Notes: generated by a model not told the origin, from the letters alone. Counted from the stretch's first letter, positions 1 to 6,019 are shown. The stretch is DNA of 6,567 nucleotides from an uncultured Solobacterium sp. (GCA_900552125.1 URYK01000086.1:1-6567), one strand, 5' to 3'. Numbers and translations: made by a program.

Positions 1-24
1 AGGTGCCCGCTGCGTTTGGGAAGG
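1..24 (+). other. GC-rich edge segment, probable 3' end of an upstream gene or structured RNA
   Basis: Together with the hairpin that follows, bases 1-46 hold 29 G or C, far above the AT-rich rest of the window. In low-GC genomes such islands are usually rRNA, tRNA or other structured RNA. The hairpin directly after it would suit the end of a plus-strand transcript. The piece is too short to identify. It resembles the 3' arm of a 5S rRNA only loosely and has no CCA end of a tRNA. Coding cannot be excluded, since two of the plus frames stay open past base 60. Confidence 0.3.
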
Positions 25-56
25 GGCGAGGTCTTTAGACTTCGCCTATTTCACTT
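25..56 (+). terminator. Probable terminator hairpin of a transcript entering from the left
   Basis: GGCGAGGTC (25-33) pairs with GACTTCGCC (38-46) across the loop TTTA: nine pairs including one G-U wobble. The plus-strand continuation TATTTCACTT is only moderately T-rich. On the minus strand no T-run follows the hairpin, so termination of a plus-strand transcript is the better reading. An alternative is a 5'-leader hairpin of a leftward transcript starting near base 72. Confidence 0.5.
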
Positions 57-72
57 ACTTGTTTATACATAA

Positions 73-107
73 ATTATAATTATAATGTAACCGCATTCAT
101 ACCTGAA
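73..107 (-). promoter_or_regulatory. Candidate activator-dependent leftward promoter
   Basis: On the minus strand two overlapping-register TATAAT hexamers are present (84-79 and 78-73). Seventeen bases upstream of the first, the -35 position (107-102) reads TTCAGG, a poor match to TTGACA. A good -10 with a poor -35 is typical of promoters needing an activator. The paired repeats at 106-136 touch the -35 position, where AraC-family activators usually bind. It would drive a leftward gene lying outside the window. AT-rich DNA produces TATAAT by chance, so confidence is modest. Confidence 0.35.
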
Positions 108-136
108 ATTCGATACTTTGAGGAAAAATCCGATAC
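106..136 (-). promoter_or_regulatory. Paired direct repeats, putative operator of the adjacent AraC-type response regulator
   Basis: On the plus strand AAATTCGATAC (106-116) and AAATCCGATAC (126-136) match at 10 of 11 bases and start exactly 20 bp apart, about two helical turns. On the minus strand they read GTATCGAATTT and GTATCGGATTT. AraC-family proteins, each with two helix-turn-helix motifs, typically bind tandem direct repeats about 21 bp apart, with the promoter-proximal copy abutting or overlapping the -35 box. Here the proximal copy overlaps the candidate -35 by two bases. Assignment to the regulator encoded at 158-949 is inferred from position and geometry. Confidence 0.45.
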
Positions 137-145
137 ATTTAAATT

Positions 146-173
146 GAAAAGCAGAAGTTAACTCCTGCTTTTC
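146..173 (-). terminator. Hairpin spanning the response regulator stop codon, probable operon terminator
   Basis: GAAAAGCAG (146-154) and CTGCTTTTC (165-173) form a perfect 9-bp inverted repeat around a 10-base loop containing the TAA stop (160-158). On the minus strand the 3' arm ends in TTTTC followed by AATTTAAATG, so the U-tract is short. The stem is symmetrical enough to act in both directions and could also stop a rightward transcript. Confidence 0.55.
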
Positions 174-949
174 ATACGTTTTACATCCTTTAAGATTTCT
201 AAGAAATCGTTTGGTGAACAGCCTATGTATTTTTTAAACACACTTGAGAAATATTTATATTCACTAAATCCACACATTGTTGAAATATCATATAAATAAT
301 ATTGTTTTGTTTTGATAAACTCAACTGCTTTTTGAATTCGATATCGATTTAAATAATCGTTAAATGTATAATTAGTATAGTTTTTAAATTTTCTATTCAA
401 TAATGCTTCACTGTAACTTAATTCTTTAGCTAAATCTGCCATAACAAATTTACGCATATAATTCATATGAATATAATTAATCATTTCATTTACAGTTTCG
501 TCATTCACTTTTTTATCTATTAGAATCATAGAATTGCCCAATTTCTCTTTCTGTTTTTTTACATTGTTATACTCATTAATCATATCGTACTGATACTTCG
601 CATGCTGTATAGCTTCTTCTAATTCCACAGGATCAATAGGTTTTAACAAATATTCTGTAACACCAAATTTCATAGCTTCCTTGGCATATGCAAATTCATC
701 ATAACCCGATATCACGATAGCACTGTATTCACACTCTCTTGTTTCCTTTAACATATCTATCCCTGTTTTTAATGGCATATTTATATCTGTAATAACAATA
801 TTAGGTGATAATTCATGAATTTTCTGTATACCTTCTTCTCCATTCGCTGCATTTCCAACAACAATACAGTCTAATGCTTCAAAGTTAGTGGAAAACTCTA
901 GCCCTTTACGTATCATTTCTTCGTCTTCTACAATAATTATTTTATACAT
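158..949 (-). CDS. YesN-like response regulator with AraC-type DNA-binding domain
   Basis: This 263-residue transcription factor is the output half of a two-component system. Residues 1-120 form a receiver domain: acidic pocket E8/D9, phospho-acceptor D55 in TDINMP, conserved S81 and K103 in LLKP. A charged linker (about 121-155) leads to an AraC-type domain with two helix-turn-helix units near 170-200 and 219-249; the second carries the family signature CGFSEYKYFSSVFKKYIG. The start at 949 is preferred to an in-frame ATG at 1003 because MYKIIIVEDE begins at the normal receiver N-terminus and AGGGGG (960-955) lies 5 bases upstream; the longer form adds 18 basic residues and has no comparable site. 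It overlaps the kinase gene by 8 bp, implying co-transcription and probably coupled translation. Family relatives commonly activate carbohydrate transport genes; the specific target is not visible. Confidence 0.93.
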   Translation of the reverse strand: MYKIIIVEDEEMIRKGLEFSTNFEALDCIVVGNAANGEEGIQKIHELSPNIVITDINMPLKTGIDMLKETRECEYSAIVISGYDEFAYAKEAMKFGVTEYLLKPIDPVELEEAIQHAKYQYDMINEYNNVKKQKEKLGNSMILIDKKVNDETVNEMINYIHMNYMRKFVMADLAKELSYSEALLNRKFKNYTNYTFNDYLNRYRIQKAVEFIKTKQYYLYDISTMCGFSEYKYFSSVFKKYIGCSPNDFLEILKDVKRMKSRS

Positions 950-2624
950 ACATACCCCCTGTAATAATCCTAATTGTAACCTTCGTTTTTTGTTTATATT
1001 CACTCTCTATAGAAATTCCGCTTTTTTCACCATACATCAATTGCAATCGCCGGTTCGTGTTAAATAAACCATGATGATTACTATTATTTCTATTTGAATT
1101 AAGCTGTTCACATATATCATTTAACTCTTCCTTTTGTATACCTATTCCATCATCTTCTACTGTAAGAATCATCATATTGTCTAACAAAAACCCTTTCACA
1201 TGTATTTGTAAAGTAGTTTTATGTTTAAATCCACTTTTAATACTATTTTCTAACAAAGGTTGTAAAATTAATTTTGGCACCATCATATTCAAACAATCTT
1301 CATCCACATCTATAGTATATGTTAACCTATCCTTGAATCGATATTTCTGTATCTGTAAAAATATTTGAATATATTCTAAATCATTTCCTAATTTTACATT
1401 ATCATATGAGTTATTTATGCTATACCTTAATATTTTAGTGAATTTAATAATCATATCGGAAGCTATTCCATCTTGCATTAATATACTGTAACGAATAGTT
1501 TCCAACGTATTATATAAAAAATGAGGATTAAATTGCGCTTCCAATTGTTTCAATTCACTCAGCTGACTCACGTACTTTAATTCAGTATTCCGTTCCGATA
1601 ATTTTTGAATTTGTGTAACCATTTCATTTATATGTTCTGAAATTGTTTCTATCTCATCATCTGTATTAATTTGAATAACATGATCCAGATTTCCCTTTTT
1701 TATTTCTTCCATTTCTTCACATAATAATGCAACTGAATATGACATTCTTTTTGATAGACGCCTAGCATACTTTATAGATCCTAGCATCAAGATTCCTCCC
1801 ACAAAAAGAATTAATATTATTCCAAGGAATAAAAATTCTCCTTGTGTTCTAGATGGAACAATTGCTGTTATATATATATTATTTAATTTCATAGTTTGTG
1901 TTACGTATTGCTGATTTCCTAATTCAAATGAAGGTTTTAAATAATCTGTAATACATCGATTTAAATAAGAATTCACAAAATTCTGGTCAGAGACAGCTAT
2001 AACATTTTTAAATTCATCGTATACTATCCCTTGATATTGTTGAGAGAATAGCTGATAACTGAAATCATCTTCATCTAGATATAGAGAAATATAACCTATA
2101 AAATTATCTTGATCATATACTCTTTTGGTTAAGGCATAATAGTTTTTTCCAGTAGACAGTGTTATGGTTCCCTCTACAATATCATCTTTTTCTATAGCTT
2201 TTTGATTTATTGTTTCATGGAATGCCTGAAATTGTTTTGACACTCCTATCATAGGAAAAGTATGAAAAAGTATATTATTTTTAGTATCTGATAATAATAG
2301 CTGAGATTGTACTTCTGCTTTATTTTGTAGAGAATAATACATCTGATATAACTTAGTTTGTAACTTATGCCTGTCAGAATCATCTCCTTGTATATAGGTT
2401 TTTACATTTGTTGTTTCACTCATATTATATAAAGTATTTTCATATGTATTTCTGACACCATAAATAAAAGTAGATAAATCTTTCTCAGCCTTATTCAATT
2501 TTCTATGATTTTCTTCATTAGCATAATATATTAAAGATAGTGTGAATATTATTATGCTTAGAATAAGCACCACAAAAATATAAAAAGCTATCTGCCTTTG
2601 CAGCTTACGTTGGAATTTATTCAA
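942..2624 (-). CDS. YesM-like membrane sensor histidine kinase
   Basis: A 560-residue sensor kinase expected to phosphorylate the response regulator encoded just after it. Membrane helix 1 spans about 13-34 and helix 2 about 263-285; the roughly 228 residues between are extracytoplasmic and probably a Cache/PDC-like sensor, although the ligand cannot be read from sequence. A HAMP segment follows (about 286-340), then a coiled region and the His_kinase domain with phospho-acceptor H368 in QFNPHFLYNTLE. The HATPase_c part has an N-box LQPLLENSIKSGF (N460), a G-box DDGIGI (491-496) and HHGLFNTNRRLQLMYG (517-532). The usual histidine of the N-box KHG is serine 464. The start is TTG, with GAGGGG (2636-2631) 6 bases upstream; no in-frame ATG sits close to this site. 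Full length for the family and apparently intact. Stimulus unknown; sugar or peptide sensing is only an inference from relatives. Confidence 0.93.
   Translation of the reverse strand: MNKFQRKLQRQIAFYIFVVLILSIIIFTLSLIYYANEENHRKLNKAEKDLSTFIYGVRNTYENTLYNMSETTNVKTYIQGDDSDRHKLQTKLYQMYYSLQNKAEVQSQLLLSDTKNNILFHTFPMIGVSKQFQAFHETINQKAIEKDDIVEGTITLSTGKNYYALTKRVYDQDNFIGYISLYLDEDDFSYQLFSQQYQGIVYDEFKNVIAVSDQNFVNSYLNRCITDYLKPSFELGNQQYVTQTMKLNNIYITAIVPSRTQGEFLFLGIILILFVGGILMLGSIKYARRLSKRMSYSVALLCEEMEEIKKGNLDHVIQINTDDEIETISEHINEMVTQIQKLSERNTELKYVSQLSELKQLEAQFNPHFLYNTLETIRYSILMQDGIASDMIIKFTKILRYSINNSYDNVKLGNDLEYIQIFLQIQKYRFKDRLTYTIDVDEDCLNMMVPKLILQPLLENSIKSGFKHKTTLQIHVKGFLLDNMMILTVEDDGIGIQKEELNDICEQLNSNRNNSNHHGLFNTNRRLQLMYGEKSGISIESEYKQKTKVTIRIITGGMYV
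955..960 (-). promoter_or_regulatory. Ribosome binding site fixing the response regulator start
   Basis: AGGGGG lies inside the last codons of the kinase gene, 5 bases before ATG 949-947. It supports the 263-residue form and places initiation of the second gene where ribosomes finishing the first gene arrive. Confidence 0.75.
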
Positions 2625-2699
2625 ATTTGTCCCCTCATTCCTTTACTCTTATTTTGACTTTATCACATTTACATCATATAGTAAACTAATAAAATCTTA

Positions 2700-2727
2700 A
2701 TTATACCTTCTTACCACCATTTTTCTA
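2700..2727 (-). promoter_or_regulatory. Candidate promoter of the kinase-regulator operon
   Basis: On the minus strand TAGAAA (2727-2722) and a perfect TATAAT (2705-2700) are separated by 16 bases, about 75 bases before the TTG start. The -35 matches only 4 of 6 consensus positions. It lies downstream of the terminator at 2823-2851, so the operon needs its own promoter in this interval. I see no copy of the 106-136 repeat here, so autoregulation is not supported. Confidence 0.4.
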
Positions 2728-2822
2728 TAAATATATAGGAATAAATCAATCCATTCCCAATTTAGATCTATTACCCTTTATATAATAATAAGTCTTCATG
2801 AATATCTATAACATAAAATACC

Positions 2823-2851
2823 AAAAAAAGGAGAAGATTAAATCCTCTCCT
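2823..2851 (-). terminator. Rho-independent terminator of the metG unit
   Basis: On the minus strand AGGAGAGGAT (2851-2842) pairs with ATCTTCTCCT (2838-2829) around a three-base loop: ten pairs including one G-U wobble. It is followed directly by seven T residues (2829-2823, the first shared with the stem). It lies 17 bases past the stop of the 63-residue membrane protein gene and insulates metG transcription from the kinase operon. Confidence 0.88.
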
Positions 2852-2868
2852 CTTCATAATATAAGATT

Positions 2869-3060
2869 TTATTCGCCACGTTTTTTATAGGCTTGCATAA
2901 AGATAACAAAACGTATGATACCTACTACTAGTAATACCCCACCAAGAATCGATAATATAATCTGGTCTGTATGAATACCATAATAAATGAAGAAACAACA
3001 AACAACACATAATACTATTTCACCTATCAATGCAGGCAATACTGTTTTATCTTGTTTCAA
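2869..3060 (-). CDS. Small two-helix membrane protein of unknown function, downstream of metG
   Basis: A 63-residue protein with a short polar N-terminus (MKQDKTVLP), two hydrophobic segments (about 9-28 and 33-54) separated by the polar turn YGIHTDQ, and a basic tail ending YKKRGE. This suggests an integral membrane protein with both ends in the cytoplasm. The start is TTG at 3060, the base immediately after the metG stop codon; AAGGTGAG (3072-3065) inside the end of metG is 4 bases upstream and can serve as ribosome binding site. The next in-frame methionine is near the C-terminus, so TTG is the only reasonable start. It is followed at once by a strong terminator, so it is probably the last gene of the metG transcript and under the same T-box. 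I do not recognise a family. The clean two-helix hydropathy and tight spacing argue for a real gene. Confidence 0.72.
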   Translation of the reverse strand: MKQDKTVLPALIGEIVLCVVCCFFIYYGIHTDQIILSILGGVLLVVGIIRFVIFMQAYKKRGE

Positions 3061-5019
3061 TTAGCTCACCTTCGTTCCGTTTGGTAAATCCTTAAGTATT
3101 GTCACAATATCTAAATCCTGATCATTGCTTGCGCAAAGAATCATACCTTGGCTTTCTACACCACGTAGTTTTACAGGTTTTAAATTCGTTACTACAATAA
3201 CCTTTTTCCCTACTACTTCTTCTGGTTTATAATTAGCCGCAATTCCACTAACAATCTGACGTGTTTCATTTCCTAAGTCAATCTGTTCAACTAATAGACG
3301 ATCAGCTTTAGGGTGTTTTTCTGCAGATAGAATTGTACCTACTTTTAATTCTACTTTAGTAAAGTCTTCAATTCCAATCTGCTCAACTTCTTTTTCTTCT
3401 TTCTTTACTTCTTTTTTCGCAGCCTTTTCTGCTGCTTTCTCTTCCTTTTTACGATCTGCTTCTAAAGTCTCCATAAATTCTTTTGGATCAATACGAGCAA
3501 ATAGTATTTCAGGTTTGCTTTCCACTGTGTGGCCGCATTCCAACATACCAAATTCTGTTAAACTATCTGCATCTCTTTGTGAAGTGCTTAATTCATCTAA
3601 GATTTTTTCCGCAGTTTCTGGCATATAGCTGCTTAATAATACAGCAGAAATACGAATAGATTCTAACAGGTTATATAATACAGTTGCTAGACGATCTTTC
3701 TTAGTTTCATCTTTTCCTAATACCCATGGTGTAGTTTCATCAATATACTTATTACAACGTTTTAGTAAGGCGAAAATTTCATCAATTGCTTCACCAACAT
3801 GTAATGTGTCCATTTTCTTCTCTACACGTTTTGGTGTATCTAATGCTAGATTGATCAGCTCATCATCAATAGCTTCTCTTTCCATAGGATTTGAAATTAC
3901 TCCATGGAAGTATTTATTCTGCATAGAAATTGTACGATTTACTAAGTTACCTAATACGTTCGCTAAATCAGAGTTAATACGTTCAACCACAAGATCCCAA
4001 GTAATTGTTCCATCTTGTGCAAATGGCATTTCATGTAACACAAAATAACGTACTGCATCTACACCAAAGTAATGTACTAATTCATCTGCATAAATAGCAT
4101 TTCCTTTTGATTTAGACATTTTCCCATCACCAACAAGTAGCCAAGGATGTCCAAATACCTGTTTTGGAAGTGGTTCTCCTAATGCCATTAACATGATTGG
4201 CCAATAAATCGTGTGGAAACGCAAGATGTCTTTCCCAATGATATGTACATCAGCTGGCCAATATTTCTTATAATTTTCACCATGATTTCCATCAGCATCA
4301 TATCCTAAAGAAGTGATATAGTTACTTAATGCATCAATCCATACGTATACAACATGATCTGGATCAAAATCAACAGGAATTCCCCATTTAAATGAAGTAC
4401 GAGATACACATAAATCCTGAAGTCCCGGCTTTAAGAAGTTATTGATCATTTCATTTTTTCTAGATTCCGGCTGAATAAATTCAGGATGTTCTTCAATATG
4501 TTTTATTAAACGTGGTGCATATTTCTGTAGATTAAAGAAATATGCTTCTTCACTTGCTTTTTCTACAGGACGTCCACAATCTGGACACTTTCCATCTACT
4601 AACTGACTTTCTGTCCAGAAAGATTCACATGGTGTACAATATAATCCCTCATAAGAACTCTTATAAATATCACCTTTGTCATATAGCTTTTTAAAGATAT
4701 CTTGAACAGCTTTAACATGATAATCATCAGTTGTTCTAATGAACTTATCATAGCTAATATTCATCATTTCCCAAAGGTCCTTAATACCTGCAACTATTTC
4801 ATCAACATGCTCAATAGGTGTTATTCCCTTTTCTTCAGCTATTCTTTGAATTTTTTGACCATGTTCATCAGTTCCTGTTAAGAACATTACATCATAACCT
4901 GTTAATCTTTTAAATCTAGCAATTGCATCTGCAGCAACTGTAGTATAGGTATTTCCTATATGTAGGTTAGTTGATGGATAGTAAATTGGTGTAGTTATAT
5001 AATATGGTTTTTTACACAT
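3061..5019 (-). CDS. metG: Methionyl-tRNA synthetase
   Basis: This cytosolic class I synthetase joins methionine to tRNA-Met using ATP, for both initiation and elongation. The Rossmann catalytic domain begins PYYITTPIYYP with the HIGH-type motif written HIGN (20-23) and LTGTDEHGQ at 48-55. The zinc knuckle has C128/C131 and C145/C148. The VYVWIDALSNY stretch (224-234) and KMSKS loop (300-304) complete the active site. A helical anticodon-binding domain follows (about 340-515), then a Lys/Glu-rich linker (about 520-546) and a C-terminal OB-fold tRNA-binding domain (about 549-652) with the KHPKADRL signature. At 652 residues it is the normal long form with fused dimerisation domain. ATG 5019-5017 is preceded by AGGAGG (5035-5030) 10 bases upstream. 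Expression is governed by the T-box leader. The last histidine of HIGH is Asn, so the motif is not canonical; nothing else looks defective. Confidence 0.98.
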   Translation of the reverse strand: MCKKPYYITTPIYYPSTNLHIGNTYTTVAADAIARFKRLTGYDVMFLTGTDEHGQKIQRIAEEKGITPIEHVDEIVAGIKDLWEMMNISYDKFIRTTDDYHVKAVQDIFKKLYDKGDIYKSSYEGLYCTPCESFWTESQLVDGKCPDCGRPVEKASEEAYFFNLQKYAPRLIKHIEEHPEFIQPESRKNEMINNFLKPGLQDLCVSRTSFKWGIPVDFDPDHVVYVWIDALSNYITSLGYDADGNHGENYKKYWPADVHIIGKDILRFHTIYWPIMLMALGEPLPKQVFGHPWLLVGDGKMSKSKGNAIYADELVHYFGVDAVRYFVLHEMPFAQDGTITWDLVVERINSDLANVLGNLVNRTISMQNKYFHGVISNPMEREAIDDELINLALDTPKRVEKKMDTLHVGEAIDEIFALLKRCNKYIDETTPWVLGKDETKKDRLATVLYNLLESIRISAVLLSSYMPETAEKILDELSTSQRDADSLTEFGMLECGHTVESKPEILFARIDPKEFMETLEADRKKEEKAAEKAAKKEVKKEEKEVEQIGIEDFTKVELKVGTILSAEKHPKADRLLVEQIDLGNETRQIVSGIAANYKPEEVVGKKVIVVTNLKPVKLRGVESQGMILCASNDQDLDIVTILKDLPNGTKVS

Positions 5020-5051
5020 TTTTTAAATTCCTCCTTTTGTTTTTTGATAAT

Positions 5052-5090
5052 AAAAAAGTCCCTATATAGGTATTTTGCCTATATAGAGAC
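5052..5090 (-). terminator. Regulated terminator of the metG T-box
   Basis: Thirteen pairs form between bases 5090-5078 and 5070-5058, with one G-U wobble, around loop CAAAATA; six T residues (5057-5052) follow. Its 5' arm shares bases 5083-5090 with the antiterminator, so the two structures exclude each other. Confidence 0.92.
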
Positions 5091-5332
5091 GTAATAAACT
5101 TATTTACGTGTTACCACTCTATTTCTTTTTTATCTCACGATAAAAAACTCACTAAGTGACTATCATCACTCTGCAATATAACGGTTGCTACCGTAACCAT
5201 CTAACTTAACTAAGCTCGAAGGTTCTACTCCAAGACCATCTTCATAAAGCTTCTCTGACATTAACTTTCACCACACGTTAACTCTCTTTAGACTTTCTAC
5301 TTTACTACTCTTCTCTTCATTGTATTTACTTA
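5052..5332 (-). ncRNA. T-box riboswitch leader of metG
   Basis: The leader runs on the minus strand from about 5332 to the U-tract at 5057-5052. Stem I hallmarks are present: AGAGAG (5287-5282), the TGGTGAAA stretch in a TTAAC/GTTAA hairpin, and GGAGTAG (5231-5225). CCGTTA follows, as in many T-boxes. A 9-bp hairpin with loop GTGA lies at 5147-5126. The antiterminator is clear: ATAGAG (5122-5117) pairs with CTCTAT (5088-5083), ACGTAA (5109-5104) with TTACGT (5094-5089), leaving the 7-base bulge TGGTAAC (5116-5110). TGGT can pair with the ACCA end of tRNA-Met. Uncharged tRNA would stabilise this form and block the terminator. The specifier is not secure: ATG at 5200-5198 is the likeliest methionine codon, but a unique Stem I fold could not be fixed by eye. 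Confidence 0.92.
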
Positions 5333-5338
5333 TATTTT

Positions 5339-5367
5339 ATGATAAATCAAAAAAAAATATCTGTCAA
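5339..5367 (-). promoter_or_regulatory. Sigma-A promoter of the metG T-box transcript
   Basis: A perfect TTGACA (5367-5362), a 17-base spacer and TATCAT (5344-5339, five of six consensus bases) lie on the minus strand. Transcription should begin near 5332, giving a leader of about 280 nt before the terminator, a usual T-box length. It faces away from the promoter at 5434-5442. Confidence 0.82.
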
Positions 5368-5433
5368 ATAATTTTAAAGTTACCAACATCAATAAATTCC
5401 TTTCTAAATTGTCAAAGAAATAAATTAATACTA

Positions 5434-5442
5434 TGGTATAAT
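5434..5442 (+). promoter_or_regulatory. Extended -10 promoter of the FUSC-like gene
   Basis: TGGTATAAT combines a perfect TATAAT (5437-5442) with the upstream TG of an extended -10 element, which can compensate for the absent -35. TTGTCA at 5409-5414 is 22 bases upstream, too far for a standard -35. The start codon follows 29 bases after the -10. Confidence 0.65.
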
Positions 5443-5471
5443 ATTCTAAAACAGTAAAGGGGAGATATAAA

Positions 5472-5969
5472 TTGAATAGGTTTGAATTTCCTAAGGTTGG
5501 CTATAGAAACCTTAAAACTGCTTTAGCAGTGTTTATATGTATGGTTTTATTTGAACTAGCAGGAGATAAGAATCCTTTTTATGCTTGTATCGCAGCAGTT
5601 ATATGTATGAAAGATACTGTTGAAAGTACTTTTAGTATGGGTAAAAATAGGCTTATAGGTACTCTTCTTGGAGGTCTTATAGGAGTGCTTTTTATATTTA
5701 TAGTAGACAACATATTATTTCTACAATCTATAAATTCTCTTGTTACTGCTGTAGGTGTAATTGGAGCAATTTATTTATGTAATATAATAAAAAAACCTGG
5801 TTCTGTTACCATTTGCTGCATTGTTTTTATAGGAATTATGATTAACTACGATGGACCAGCCTCATATTCTTATGCCATAGGTAGAAGTATTGATACTTCT
5901 ATTGGAATAATAATAGCAATATTTATAAATAAATATATAAATCCTCCTGTAGAGAAAATTAAAGATTAA
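5472..5969 (+). CDS. Short FUSC / aromatic acid exporter-like membrane protein
   Basis: A 165-residue integral membrane protein resembling the N-terminal membrane half of FUSC/ArAE_1 (DUF939-type) proteins. About six hydrophobic segments are seen (near 16-30, 34-48, 61-84, 89-106, 111-125, 137-155). Family-like landmarks are NPFYACIAAVICM (34-46), the RLIGTLLGGLIG motif (60-71) and the terminal GRSIDTSIGIIIAIFIN (137-153). Some relatives carry a long cytoplasmic C-terminal domain; here the protein stops right after the last helix, so it is a membrane-only version, a form I recall in clostridia, rather than an obvious truncation. The TTG start is chosen because GGGGAG (5459-5464) lies 7 bases upstream and the sequence begins at the expected conserved helix. 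Relatives have been linked to export of aromatic acids, but the substrate here cannot be inferred. It has its own promoter and no clear terminator. Confidence 0.82.
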   Translation: MNRFEFPKVGYRNLKTALAVFICMVLFELAGDKNPFYACIAAVICMKDTVESTFSMGKNRLIGTLLGGLIGVLFIFIVDNILFLQSINSLVTAVGVIGAIYLCNIIKKPGSVTICCIVFIGIMINYDGPASYSYAIGRSIDTSIGIIIAIFINKYINPPVEKIKD

Positions 5970-5981
5970 CAAATAGTTATC

Positions 5982-5991
5982 AGAATATTCT
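5982..5991. promoter_or_regulatory. Perfect palindrome at the -35 of the next gene, possible operator
   Basis: AGAATATTCT is a 10-bp perfect palindrome, with an outer ATC/GAT match interrupted by one extra T. It touches the TTGATT -35 element beginning at 5991. Having no loop, it makes a poor RNA terminator, so a dimeric repressor site is more sensible. No regulator is encoded nearby. Confidence 0.25.
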
Positions 5992-6019
5992 TGATTGTAA
6001 ATATTTTCTTATATATAAT
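5991..6019 (+). promoter_or_regulatory. Candidate sigma-A promoter of the DUF5680-like gene
   Basis: TTGATT (5991-5996), a 17-base spacer and a perfect TATAAT (6014-6019) predict a start near 6026, about 40 bases before the ATG. This suggests the gene is transcribed independently of the FUSC-like gene 97 bases upstream. Confidence 0.6.

Noticed and set aside
950..1003. N-terminal extension of the response regulator from the ATG at 1003
   Set aside because: It adds 18 basic residues ahead of the normal receiver start, would overlap the kinase gene by 62 bases, and lacks a ribosome site as good as AGGGGG at 955-960.
1177..1368. 63-codon plus-strand frame
   Set aside because: Lies entirely antisense to the conserved HATPase region of the kinase; no ribosome site or recognisable protein features.
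2621..2638. Five-codon leader frame ATG to TGA overlapping the kinase TTG start
   Set aside because: Its ATG overlaps the kinase ribosome binding site and it has no site of its own; most likely chance.
3390..3470. Lys/Glu-rich low-complexity stretch in metG
   Set aside because: This is the ordinary flexible linker between the anticodon-binding and C-terminal tRNA-binding domains.
3806..4048. 80-codon plus-strand frame
   Set aside because: Antisense to the conserved body of metG; a shadow of its codon pattern.
5126..5147. Nine-bp hairpin with T-rich arm, considered as a separate terminator
   Set aside because: It sits between Stem I and the antiterminator of the T-box, as an internal leader helix does, and is not followed by a T-run in the direction of transcription.
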